From the NCBI GenBank assembly GCA_028285685.1, contig JANQOR010000034.1, positions 186,001-250,000 on the forward strand: a DNA stretch of 64,000 nucleotides. The letters run 5' to 3'. A program made the position numbers and the translations under genes. Shown in pieces: positions 54,323-62,492 of this stretch. Origin of the DNA: Cyclobacteriaceae bacterium. Lineage in GTDB: Bacteria > Bacteroidota > Bacteroidia > Cytophagales > Cyclobacteriaceae. How positions within the stretch are numbered: the first letter of the stretch is position 1; each line of letters begins with the position of its first letter. Under the pieces are notes generated by a model. That model ran no database searches, was not told the DNA's origin, and saw only the letters and a list, made by a program, of their open reading frames with translations.

Positions 54323-56728
54323 ATGTGGAAGAACTTCTTAACTATCACCTATCGCAACCTGACCAGACATTCCTTTTATTCACTTATTAATATTTTCGGA
54401 CTTGCCATCGGTTTGACTGCAGGATTCCTTATCCTCCAACATGTTCATTACCAACTCTCTTACGACAATTTCTTCGAAAACAAAGAAAATATCTACCGTG
54501 TACAGACCGATAGGCTAAAAGACGGTGAAATGGCTACCAGATGGGCTGCCGGTTGCGCCGGAGTCGGTCTTCATATGAAGGAAGATTTTCCTGAGGTTGT
54601 TGATTTTGTCAATATGCACTCAAGCGGGGCAGAAATTTCCTATAATAAGAAGTATTTCCAGCCCGAGTCCCCATACTATGTTGGAAAGTCCTTTTTCAAT
54701 GTGTTTTCCGTCCCACTTCTCAGAGGGGTTGACAGCACAGTTCTAAAAGAGCCATTTACGGTTGCACTTAGCGAAAAAATGGCAAATAAGATGTTCGGAG
54801 ATGAAGATCCGATGGGCAAAATCATTTTGATGAATGACAATAATGAGTTTAAAGTGACCGGCATATATCAAGATTTTCCCGAAAATTCCCACATGAATTT
54901 TGATGTGTTGTACTCATTCGCCACATATGTAGCTTTCACCAGCGAGGAAGCTCGAACCGCCTGGCAATGGGATGGGTTCTTAAACTATGTAGTGCTGCAT
55001 CCAGGTACTGATCCGGACGAGTTATCCAAGAAATTTCCTCAGTTCGTTCAGCAAAGACAAGGGGAGGAGTTAGAACAGTATGGAGCAGGTATGGAGTTCA
55101 TCCTTCAACCACTTGACAAAATACACCTGATCTCCAACTATCGAATGGAGATCAAAGCCACAGGTGATGAACGTGCAACTTATTTCTTGCTTATCATAGG
55201 AATGTTTGTGCTTTTCATTGCATGGATCAATTACATCAACCTGACCACAGCACGATCTCTGAGTCGCGCTCGCGAGGTTGGAATTAGAAAGGTAATGGGT
55301 AGTTTCAAAACCCAACTTGTTAGGCAATTCATGTTTGAATCGTTTTTCATAAATGTAGTTGCTTTTCTGATTGCTGCCGTTCTGGTTGTTGCATTGTTCC
55401 CATTTTTCAATGAATTCGCCGGAAGAAATGAAGCTTACCCGTGGCCAGCGGCTACCGCTTTCTGGGTAGGTCTGGTCACTGTATTTCTAGCAGGAATCCT
55501 GCTGTCAGGTTTTTATCCAGCCTTGGTTCTTTCTAAGTTCCAACCAGTTGCGGTTTTAAAAGGGAAATTTTCAGGTAGCAATAGTGGAAGCCTATTGCGC
55601 AAAGGCTTAGTTACCTTTCAATTTCTGGCCTCGTTGGTGCTTATTACGGGCACCTACGTGGTTTACAAACAAATGAACTTTTTGCAATCGCAGGACCTGG
55701 GGGTAAACATCGATCAAACACTTGTGATCGAAACTCCCAACTATCGAAGTGATTCAGTATTCAGTACCAAGGACAATATTTTCAGGAATAGGCTTTTTGG
55801 CGAATCCTTTGTAAATGATATGACCACTTCTACCTCTGTTCCCGGTGAAACGCCCAATTGGAACGCTGGGGGAATTCGGTTATTGAACCAGACGGAAGCA
55901 GAGAGCAACCAATACCGAATTTTGGGTGGTGATGATAAGTTCCTGGATTTTTACGGCCTGGAGGTAATCTCCGGCAGAGGGTTCGACGACAGCTTTGGGA
56001 CGGAAGAAAGCAACGTGCTTTTTAATGAGGAAGCCATGAAATTGCTCGGGTTCAACGATGCTGAGGAGATTCTCAATCAGAAAATAAACTTCTGGGGTGA
56101 CACATTTAATATTGTAGGTGTAGTAAAAAACTACAGACAAGAATCACCTAAGGAAGCATATGATGCCTTGATCTTCCGATACTTCAATTCTCCTTCCGGG
56201 TACTACTCTGTCAACCTTTCAGGAAACATTCGCAAATCTGTAGACCAGGTGCGAGCACATTGGGAAGCATCTTTTGGCAGTAAAACCTTCAATTACTTTT
56301 TCCTCGACGATCATTACAATCAACAATATCAGGCTGAGTTGAAGTTTGGCAATATTTTCGGGCTATTCTCTGGCCTGGCGATTATTGTCGCTTGTTTGGG
56401 TCTTTTCGGACTAGCATCTTACATTACCAGCCTTCGAGCCAAGGAAGTGGGTGTCCGAAAAGTGCTTGGTGCCTCTCTGCAAAACCTTTGGATGTTGCTG
56501 ACCAGTGATTTTCTTAAACTAGTAGGCCTCTCCATTGTAATTGCGGTTCCAGTCACCTATTTCGTTATGCAAAACTGGCTGGAGAATTTTGCCAATCGGA
56601 TCAATCTAGGAGTTCTTGTTTTCTTGATGCCTGCGATAATCTTGATCTTAATTGCTGTAGCCACTGTCTCTTATCATACGATTCGGACATCAGGTCTCAA
56701 TCCGGCTGAGACGCTAAAGGATGAGTAG
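54323..56728 (+). CDS. double-FtsX permease without prefix domain
   Basis: 801 residues. It opens WKNFLTITYRNLTRHSFYSL, then TM1 (INIFGLAIGLTAGFLIL). Coupling motifs REVGIRKVMGS near 317 and KEVGVRKVLGAS near 705. The body, including NYINLTTARSLSRA, KFQPVAVLKGKF, GSLLRKGLVTFQF and STSVPGE, is most similar to the prefixed permease at 12682 among those visible here. So the same body type exists with and without a prefix. It is followed by a membrane AraC regulator. Confidence 0.88.
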   Translation: MWKNFLTITYRNLTRHSFYSLINIFGLAIGLTAGFLILQHVHYQLSYDNFFENKENIYRVQTDRLKDGEMATRWAAGCAGVGLHMKEDFPEVVDFVNMHSSGAEISYNKKYFQPESPYYVGKSFFNVFSVPLLRGVDSTVLKEPFTVALSEKMANKMFGDEDPMGKIILMNDNNEFKVTGIYQDFPENSHMNFDVLYSFATYVAFTSEEARTAWQWDGFLNYVVLHPGTDPDELSKKFPQFVQQRQGEELEQYGAGMEFILQPLDKIHLISNYRMEIKATGDERATYFLLIIGMFVLFIAWINYINLTTARSLSRAREVGIRKVMGSFKTQLVRQFMFESFFINVVAFLIAAVLVVALFPFFNEFAGRNEAYPWPAATAFWVGLVTVFLAGILLSGFYPALVLSKFQPVAVLKGKFSGSNSGSLLRKGLVTFQFLASLVLITGTYVVYKQMNFLQSQDLGVNIDQTLVIETPNYRSDSVFSTKDNIFRNRLFGESFVNDMTTSTSVPGETPNWNAGGIRLLNQTEAESNQYRILGGDDKFLDFYGLEVISGRGFDDSFGTEESNVLFNEEAMKLLGFNDAEEILNQKINFWGDTFNIVGVVKNYRQESPKEAYDALIFRYFNSPSGYYSVNLSGNIRKSVDQVRAHWEASFGSKTFNYFFLDDHYNQQYQAELKFGNIFGLFSGLAIIVACLGLFGLASYITSLRAKEVGVRKVLGASLQNLWMLLTSDFLKLVGLSIVIAVPVTYFVMQNWLENFANRINLGVLVFLMPAIILILIAVATVSYHTIRTSGLNPAETLKDE

Positions 56729-56819
56729 TAGTTTGCTAATTGTCAGTTTTGTAGTGATCTCTGCTGTGACTTTGTAGATCACCCATAACCTATTCTCCTG
56801 AATCGGGTAAATTCATACT

Positions 56820-57839
56820 ATGAATTTCATTTTAGGAATTAGTGTAATCGGTACGGTCACAAGTATCTATCTGGGGCTACAGTTCATTGCGAACGGTAGA
56901 AAAACGTCGAATGCCAACTATTACCTGGGAATCTTGTTTATGCTAATTGCACTGCGAATCGGGAAGTTTTTGATTCAGGAACTCGCAGCGGAAAGTATTC
57001 AAAGTATGTATTTCAACGTTATGCATGCTTCCTATCTGGCACTTGGTCCGATAGTTTGGTTTTACATTCGATCCCACTTTTCATTAGCCCAACCTAGACC
57101 AAACAAAATTGTTCATTTAGCTCCAGCCCTGGTTTTGCTTTTAACTGCTTTTTCAGCCAGACATTTTCTGGGAGAATCGATTTGGATTTGGATCTACTGG
57201 ATGATTCAAGTTCATCCGCTTTTCTATGTAATCAGTTCATGGAAGTCTATAAAAAAAGAGATCGACTGGGCAACACTCTCTATTAGCAAATCGACCTGGC
57301 TCTACAGTATTCTTGGCTCTGTTCTCTTGATTGCATCGATGAACGCTTTGTATTTTGTTTTTCTTTTTCCATTTTATCTCGTCACCTCTTCGCTGATAGT
57401 TCTCACATGCTATTTGATCATCTCAATGGCATTCAGTGGAAAACTGAATGCGGTCCTAAGAGTCCCTGGTAAAAAGTATAAGAATTTACGCCTTTCCTCA
57501 GAGGAAATCACACAAATTTGGAACAAAGCGTGGATACTACTTACACAAGATGATTTGTTCCTGAATGAGAACCTGAAGCTAGCTCACCTCTCGAACCAGC
57601 TAAACACATCTCAACACATCGTATCAATGGTGATCAATACGTGTAGCGGAAAAAACTTTTCTGACCTCATCAACAGTATGCGCATCGAAAGAGCGCAGCA
57701 AAAGATTGCTGAGGAAAAAGGCAAGAAGATACTTGCTGTTGCCTTGGAAAGTGGTTTCACTTCGCTCTCTGCCTTCAATAGAGCATTCAAAAAAAACACT
57801 GGCCTTAAGCCTTCCGAATACAGATCGAAAATTTCTTAA
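56820..57839 (+). CDS. membrane-bound AraC-family transcriptional regulator
   Basis: 339 residues. Hydrophobic helices LGISVIGTVTSIYLGLQFI, YYLGILFMLIALRIGKFLI, HLAPALVLLLTAFSAR, IYWMIQVHPLFYVISSW and others make up the first 215 residues. The HTH_18 part (about 240-335) has HLSNQLNTSQHIVSMVINTC and ILAVALESGFTSLSAFNRAF, ending GLKPSEYRSKIS. It is the same architecture as the regulator at 27482, which also lies directly after a permease gene. The inverted repeat GTGATCT (56754-56760)/AGATCAC (56776-56782) lies 38 bases upstream. Confidence 0.85.
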   Translation: MNFILGISVIGTVTSIYLGLQFIANGRKTSNANYYLGILFMLIALRIGKFLIQELAAESIQSMYFNVMHASYLALGPIVWFYIRSHFSLAQPRPNKIVHLAPALVLLLTAFSARHFLGESIWIWIYWMIQVHPLFYVISSWKSIKKEIDWATLSISKSTWLYSILGSVLLIASMNALYFVFLFPFYLVTSSLIVLTCYLIISMAFSGKLNAVLRVPGKKYKNLRLSSEEITQIWNKAWILLTQDDLFLNENLKLAHLSNQLNTSQHIVSMVINTCSGKNFSDLINSMRIERAQQKIAEEKGKKILAVALESGFTSLSAFNRAFKKNTGLKPSEYRSKIS

Positions 57840-57916
57840 AAGAATGGTCGATTTATAAAAGAGGTAGCTTCTGCGGAGCTTGAGTGGCTTCTTTGGCTAA
57901 ACAGAAAATATAGATT

Positions 57917-58420
57917 ATGTCAAAGACCAAAAGCTCCATTTTGCTGGCTGGCCATTTGTTCCTAACCGGGACCTGCTTCGCCCAAGGCAGTTTTGTTAAC
58001 AATGACTCAACCTATTACAAATACTGGGTTGGGGAATGGTACAAAGTTGAAGACGATCAGCTTTCCAATCAGCCCACATTTGTCGTTAAAAGAGGCTTGT
58101 ATGCCAGCTCGTTTGAAGAATACTGGATGGGTGCAGGAGGGAATTTTTCCATAGCCTGGAGAGCCTGGGATAGCAGAACCCAACAATGGGACTTTGCATG
58201 GATGTCGACGGACGGTCTCTTTCAGCTCTGGGAGGGAAAGAAAGTTGATGACACATGGTACATGAACAAGACTTTCCTCATCAATGGCAATAAAGTTCTA
58301 TCTCGTCAGGCGTTCATTCCTAAAGGAAGAAATGAATTGATCCGAACAAGTGAGCATTCTACTGATAATGGAAAAACGTGGATCTTAAGATTTAGAGAAG
58401 TCTACCGAAAACTTGAATAG
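57917..58420 (+). CDS. secreted DUF1579-like small protein
   Basis: 167 residues: signal peptide ILLAGHLFLTGTCFAQ, then YYKYWVGEWYKVEDDQLS, AGGNFSIAWRAWDSRTQQWD and WMSTDGLFQLWEGKKVDDTW. The alternating beta strands and Trp pattern are those of lipocalin-like DUF1579 domains; no function is known. It lies 77 bases after the AraC gene and may be its target. Confidence 0.6.
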   Translation: MSKTKSSILLAGHLFLTGTCFAQGSFVNNDSTYYKYWVGEWYKVEDDQLSNQPTFVVKRGLYASSFEEYWMGAGGNFSIAWRAWDSRTQQWDFAWMSTDGLFQLWEGKKVDDTWYMNKTFLINGNKVLSRQAFIPKGRNELIRTSEHSTDNGKTWILRFREVYRKLE

Positions 58421-58480
58421 TCCAAGCAAGGAACATTGGAAATCAATACAAGGATGATGTAAATTTCCTTTTTTTGCGAA

Positions 58481-58909
58481 ATGGCCAACTATGAATCGGA
58501 GAATGCGATCAACGAGCTATCTTTTTACACTTTAGAGCATCCAGACAAAACGTACTTCATCCATCAACATGTTGTGGATGCCTATAAGGCACAGACGATG
58601 AATTATGATACTTCACCTATTGGAATCGTATTCTCACTCATAGGATTGTACCTCTTTGTGGAAAATGACTATACAGGCAAGCAGGTGCAATTGGCCCACA
58701 TGAAGATGGCTGGGAACAAAAAGCCATGGGCAAAGATTCAGTTACCAGATAATCGTGGTAGTATAACCGTCAATGATGTTTTGACTACCAATCCAGGCGA
58801 AGAAAGGGACGAGATGATTAGGCTTTGGTGTATCTTCGTATGGGAAGCCTTTAAGAGTAGTCATGATGCAATCGCGACGATTGCAAGAGAGGAATTGGGT
58901 TTGGGGTAA
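58481..58909 (+). CDS. DUF5946-like cytosolic protein
   Basis: 142 residues, no signal. NELSFYTLEHPDKTYFIHQH with VVDAYKAQTMNYDTSPIGI, then VNDVLTTNPGEERDEMIRLW and AFKSSHDAIATIAREELGLG. This matches DUF5946 as I remember it: helix-rich, with an F-I-H-Q-H-V-V-D motif. Function unknown. The conserved His and Asp could bind a metal, which is only a guess. Confidence 0.65.
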   Translation: MANYESENAINELSFYTLEHPDKTYFIHQHVVDAYKAQTMNYDTSPIGIVFSLIGLYLFVENDYTGKQVQLAHMKMAGNKKPWAKIQLPDNRGSITVNDVLTTNPGEERDEMIRLWCIFVWEAFKSSHDAIATIAREELGLG

Positions 58910-59294
58910 CAAGAAGTGGGAGGTCAAGTGCCTCCTAGCTTATAATCGGGTTGTTCTGGTGTCATTCCTGCCTGTCTTCTGTCATTAAGTCTGAAAAGGT
59001 ACTGATTTGTGTGACAGAGGTATCAAGAATTATAAAGCACAAGAATTTTTTCGATCGCCAATGACGCAGTGTTGGGCTTAGCAGAGGGTCTGCTACTCTT
59101 TCAATAAAATAGTTCGTCAAAAATTCACTACACTTATTTTTCATTATGGGGGTCCAGGTCATCTATCAAATCGGCAGCAAATCCAATGCAAATGTTCGCT
59201 TCCATTCACGAAGCGTATATGCTTATATTTGATTAACAGCAACGTAATTTCGTGCCGATGAACAGATACCGCGCCATTCCGCCGAGCGCACCAT
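58910..59294. other. 385-base intergenic region without a recognisable gene
   Basis: No convincing gene or terminator is visible. A minus-strand frame of 66 codons (58962-59162) has no family features. A small ATG frame at 59258-59320 ends after 20 codons just after the next gene's start. The region may hold remnants of the N-terminus of the next gene. Confidence 0.4.
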
Positions 59295-59981
59295 TTGCTA
59301 GCTCCAGAGAGAATGGGTGAATTGATTGTACTGATTGACCCTAATGATGTGAACCTGACAGACTTGATTCACGAGGTAAACATCGTGAAACCAACTAATT
59401 TATGGGTCGGATGCTCCACTTCCTCCGGAGAAATGGTAAAAGACGTTTTCTCCCGGCTCTCAACTCCTGCCAGCCTGTATCCCGGAAATTTTGACCAGGT
59501 TAAGAAAGCCCATGAATACTCCGAAGAAATATTTATCTCCGATCCCCTTTTTTACCGCAATCCAGAAATTAAGCCTCTATTTTCTGAAGTCATTCAATTT
59601 GGAAATCAACATTTTTTCCAAAAGATGAAGTTGATGAATTATGTCTTGCTTCACAATAACTGTTCCGCTGCAAAAATCCTTGGCATCGACGAACCGCACT
59701 CAAATATGGAAGTGGTCTATGCGCTAAAAAATGCAGAAATTCATCCTACAATTTATCTTGAAGGGGGATCACGGAACCATCTTCATAAGGCTACTACGAG
59801 AGTCGAACTGATTCGGACGATCAGGAGTGATTATCCTGAAATCCGGCTAATTTATGGGGGTGGCGTTTCTTCAAAGGAAGACATTCATCTACTTAAAGAT
59901 CTTGAGATTGACGTCCTGGTAAGCAATCATGTCCACCAAAAGCCGAATTTGTTAGAAAGGTATCTGAACTTTTTCAACTAA
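59295..59981 (+). CDS. divergent GGGPS/PcrB-like TIM-barrel protein
   Basis: 228 residues from TTG, or 222 from ATG at 59313. The order of motifs follows geranylgeranylglyceryl phosphate synthase: ELIVLIDPNDVNL, LWVGCSTSSGEM (GGS in the family), PASLYPGNFDQV (P-V-I-L-F-P-G), FISDPLFYRNPEIKPL (S-L-I-S-G-R-N-P-E), TIYLEGGSRNHLHKATTR (Y-L-E-A-G-S-G-A), LIYGGGVSSKEDI (I-V-G-G-G-I-R-S) and VLVSNHVHQ. Several phosphate-binding glycines are replaced, so ether-lipid synthesis may be lost or changed. No good ATG lies upstream: the preceding ATG (59258) is in another frame. Confidence 0.65.
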   Translation: MLAPERMGELIVLIDPNDVNLTDLIHEVNIVKPTNLWVGCSTSSGEMVKDVFSRLSTPASLYPGNFDQVKKAHEYSEEIFISDPLFYRNPEIKPLFSEVIQFGNQHFFQKMKLMNYVLLHNNCSAAKILGIDEPHSNMEVVYALKNAEIHPTIYLEGGSRNHLHKATTRVELIRTIRSDYPEIRLIYGGGVSSKEDIHLLKDLEIDVLVSNHVHQKPNLLERYLNFFN

Positions 59982-60057
59982 AGTCTGAACATTGATAGCA
60001 TTGAAAAGTATTTGCTTGTAAAAGCGCCAATAAGGTGATACCAGCGTATATTAACAT

Positions 60058-61131
60058 GTGGATTTTCGAAAGATCATTCATATCGACATGGATGCATTTT
60101 ACGCATCGGTAGAACAATTAGATAATCCGGAATTACGTGGCAAACCAGTGGCGGTGGGTGGGAACTCCAAAAGAGGAGTAGTTGCTGCTGCCAGTTATGA
60201 AGCTCGGAAATTTGGTGTGAAGTCAGCCATGCCTTCTGCCAGGGCTGCCAAGCAGTGCCCGGACCTGATCTTTGTCTATCCCCGGTTTCCAAGGTACAAG
60301 GAATTATCAAATCAGATTAGGGAGGTTTTCTTTGAGTATACCGACTTGGTTGAACCCCTTTCCCTGGATGAAGCGTACTTGGACGTTACTGAAAACAAGA
60401 TCGGATTGAATTCCGCTACGTTGATTGCCACAGAGATCAAGAAGAAGATCAAAGAAAAAACTGGTCTGATCGCTTCCGCCGGAATCTCTTACAATAAGTT
60501 TCTAGCAAAGACCGCCTCAGATATGGACAAGCCGGATGGACTGTACGTGATCCTACCTGATCAGGCCGAAGAATTTGTGGCTGCGCTCCCGGTACATCGG
60601 TTTCATGGAATTGGGAAGGTCACAGCCGAGAAGATGGTAAAGGCCGGTATTTTCGTTGGAAAAGATCTAAGAGATAAAAGCCTGGAAGATCTCATTCGTC
60701 GGTATGGAAAGTCCGGTAAGTACTACTACAACATTTCGCGAGCAATAGATGAACGAAAGGTGCAGCCAAGTCGTGAAACCAAATCGATCAGCGCAGAACG
60801 AACCTTTGAGGACAATCTGTATGAACTAGCTGAGATCAATAGACAGCTCGAGCGTATCGGTAAAATTTCGTTTGAACGATACCAAAAGAATCGCGACAAA
60901 GGTCATACCGTCACCATCAAAATCAAATACGCAGATTTCCGGCAGATCACCCGAAGCAAGACCGTCGATCATGGTATTGAAAAGGAAGCAGACTTCCTTG
61001 GAACAGTAATTGAACTAATGACGGATGATCTACTAAGTGAGGAAGGAGTCCGGCTGATCGGTGTGGGGATCTCCAATTTTAAAAAAGAAGAGGAACCGAA
61101 AGAAGAGGTGCAGCTTACCCTGGCGTTTTGA
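60058..61131 (+). CDS. dinB: DNA polymerase IV
   Basis: 357 residues, Y-family. Catalytic motifs HIDMDAFYASVEQ (D in the first motif, about 9-21) and SLDEAYLDVTEN (D-E near 104-105) are intact. Thumb helix-hairpin-helix FHGIGKVTAEKMVKAGIFVG and little-finger SISAERTFEDNLYEL follow. The C-terminus EEVQLTLAF ends in a beta-clamp-binding-like Q-L-T-L-F pattern. Error-prone translesion synthesis. Start is GTG at 60058: the ATG two bases earlier is out of frame and MDFRKIIHIDMDAF fits the family. Confidence 0.96.
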   Translation: MDFRKIIHIDMDAFYASVEQLDNPELRGKPVAVGGNSKRGVVAAASYEARKFGVKSAMPSARAAKQCPDLIFVYPRFPRYKELSNQIREVFFEYTDLVEPLSLDEAYLDVTENKIGLNSATLIATEIKKKIKEKTGLIASAGISYNKFLAKTASDMDKPDGLYVILPDQAEEFVAALPVHRFHGIGKVTAEKMVKAGIFVGKDLRDKSLEDLIRRYGKSGKYYYNISRAIDERKVQPSRETKSISAERTFEDNLYELAEINRQLERIGKISFERYQKNRDKGHTVTIKIKYADFRQITRSKTVDHGIEKEADFLGTVIELMTDDLLSEEGVRLIGVGISNFKKEEEPKEEVQLTLAF

Positions 61132-61239
61132 CTTCTATCCCAAGTCAAAAGTGGCACTCAACAGACTAATGATTCTCCCGGTCATTCCTGTTTTAAATCT
61201 ACCATAAGGGAAAAGAACGGAGCAAGTGATGTATTTTCA

Positions 61240-61302
61240 TTCAACTATTTGGTTGAACGATGTTTTTGTGTTAACCTTGCTTTATTAAACTAAATGGTTG
61301 AA
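61240..61302 (+). promoter_or_regulatory. ArsR operator pair and promoter of the 61.3-62.9 kb operon
   Basis: TTCAAC (61240-61245) and GTTGAA (61252-61257) form a perfect inverted repeat with a six-base centre. AACTATTTGGTTGAA (61243-61257) recurs as AACTAAATGGTTGAA (61288-61302), exactly 45 bp downstream and ending four bases before the ATG. TTTG at 61248-61251 and TAACCTTG at 61272-61279, 20 bases apart, fit the -33/-7 promoter, so operator one covers the -33 box. Confidence 0.65.
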
Positions 61303-61306
61303 TGAA

Positions 61307-61834
61307 ATGAAGGTTATATTTATCTTACTAATTGTTGGAAGTTCGATGATAGCTTGCCAACAAGCGCCATCAGAGCAAACGATTTCCAAAATGGTAAGTG
61401 AGCGAGTGGAAGCTCGCATTGCTGAATCGGAAGCGATCGAAAAATCCAATCTAGAAACGATCGGAAAACTCCTGCAAGGCTTTTCCACGGGAAACACGGA
61501 TCAAATAAATGAATTGGTTCATGAGGATTTTAAGAATTATCACGCTCCTGAAGGCTTGCAGGACCGAGCAGGATTCCACGAGATCGTTAAGCAGGTGAGC
61601 AGTACATTCGGTTCTTTTGATGAGCTGGACTTGAAACCAGCGCACCTTTTTGCAAAAGGAGACTATGTCGCGATGATGGACGTAGGTAGTGGAGTGAGAA
61701 ACGGGAAGGAATATTCACATGTCGATATTCACATCTTCAAATTGAAGGATGGAAAAATGTATGAGCATTGGAACTCATTCGGTCTTCCTTCGCAGAGAGA
61801 CATTTTATTAAAATTTATGCAAGAGTCAAATTAA
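61307..61834 (+). CDS. SnoaL/NTF2-like lipoprotein
   Basis: 175 residues. Signal IFILLIVGSSMIACQQ with lipobox. After a charged linker helix (MVSERVEARIAESEAIEKSN) comes an NTF2-like fold: LLQGFSTGNTDQINELVHED, then FGSFDELDLKPAHLFAKGDY and HVDIHIFKLKDGKMYEHWNS, the SnoaL polyketide-cyclase-like pattern. First gene of a four-gene operon with the ArsR regulator, so it is probably derepressed together with it. Start at 61307 gives a proper signal peptide. Confidence 0.75.
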   Translation: MKVIFILLIVGSSMIACQQAPSEQTISKMVSERVEARIAESEAIEKSNLETIGKLLQGFSTGNTDQINELVHEDFKNYHAPEGLQDRAGFHEIVKQVSSTFGSFDELDLKPAHLFAKGDYVAMMDVGSGVRNGKEYSHVDIHIFKLKDGKMYEHWNSFGLPSQRDILLKFMQESN

Positions 61835-61841
61835 TAGTTCA

Positions 61842-62150
61842 ATGAAAGCAGTACGAGTACAATACACAGTTAGGTCTGAATATGTAGAAACTAACAAGGC
61901 GAACATCAAAAAAGTGATGGATGTTTTGAAAGCCAATCCTATCCGAGGAATGCAATATGCCTCCTTTACATTGGATGATGGTCAAACATTTGTGCACATT
62001 AACATGGCAGAAGACCAGGAGACGCTGGATAAGCTTCAGGAAGTTGAAGAATTCAATGACTTCAGAAGCCAGCTTAAAGCCAGCGGTCCTGTTTCGCCAC
62101 CACAATCAGAAAACTTAAATTTGGTGGCTGCAGGGTTTGAGCTGTCATAA
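61842..62150 (+). CDS. small dimeric alpha/beta-barrel (ABM-like) protein
   Basis: 102 residues. VRVQYTVRSEYVETNKANIK, QYASFTLDDGQTFVHINMAE and LDKLQEVEEFNDFRSQLKAS fit the beta-alpha-beta arrangement of the antibiotic-biosynthesis-monooxygenase superfamily, but no catalytic motif is conserved enough to name a reaction. It lies 7 bases after the lipoprotein gene and abuts the arsR start, so it is in the same operon. Confidence 0.65.
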   Translation: MKAVRVQYTVRSEYVETNKANIKKVMDVLKANPIRGMQYASFTLDDGQTFVHINMAEDQETLDKLQEVEEFNDFRSQLKASGPVSPPQSENLNLVAAGFELS

Positions 62151-62492
62151 ATGAGTACAAAAATTGATCAAACGGATAAAATCTTTTCCGCACTCGCGGA
62201 TAAGAGCAGGAGAAAGGTTGTTGAAATGCTTCATAAGAAGGATGCTTCTATCCTGGAGCTTTCGGAGTCTTTCTCCATGTCCTTTCAAGCTTTAAGCAAG
62301 CACATCAAGATCCTGGAATCAGCAGGAATCGTCACCAAGGAGAAGCAAGGGAAGTTTGTTATTTGTTCATTGGATCATGCTACTTTGAAAAAGTCATTAA
62401 AATGGATTTCATACTACTCCAACTTTTGGAATGAATCTTTCAACAAGTTGGATGGATTGATAAAAAAAGAAAAAGATGGCAAACGAAAATAA
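62151..62492 (+). CDS. ArsR-family transcriptional regulator
   Basis: 113 residues. Winged helix: FSALADKSRRKVVEMLHKKD, ILELSESFSMSFQALSKHIK (recognition helix), LESAGIVTKEKQGKFVIC. No cysteine metal motif (C-x-C) is seen in the recognition helix; this is the non-metal branch found next to SRPBCC genes. It overlaps the following AHSA1-like gene by 17 bases. The two operator-like sites before the operon are probably its targets. Confidence 0.92.
   Translation: MSTKIDQTDKIFSALADKSRRKVVEMLHKKDASILELSESFSMSFQALSKHIKILESAGIVTKEKQGKFVICSLDHATLKKSLKWISYYSNFWNESFNKLDGLIKKEKDGKRK

Noticed and set aside
58962-59162. Minus-strand frame of 66 codons in the largest gap
   Set aside because: No recognisable domain, odd composition and no promoter or start support; could be a remnant but cannot be annotated as a gene.
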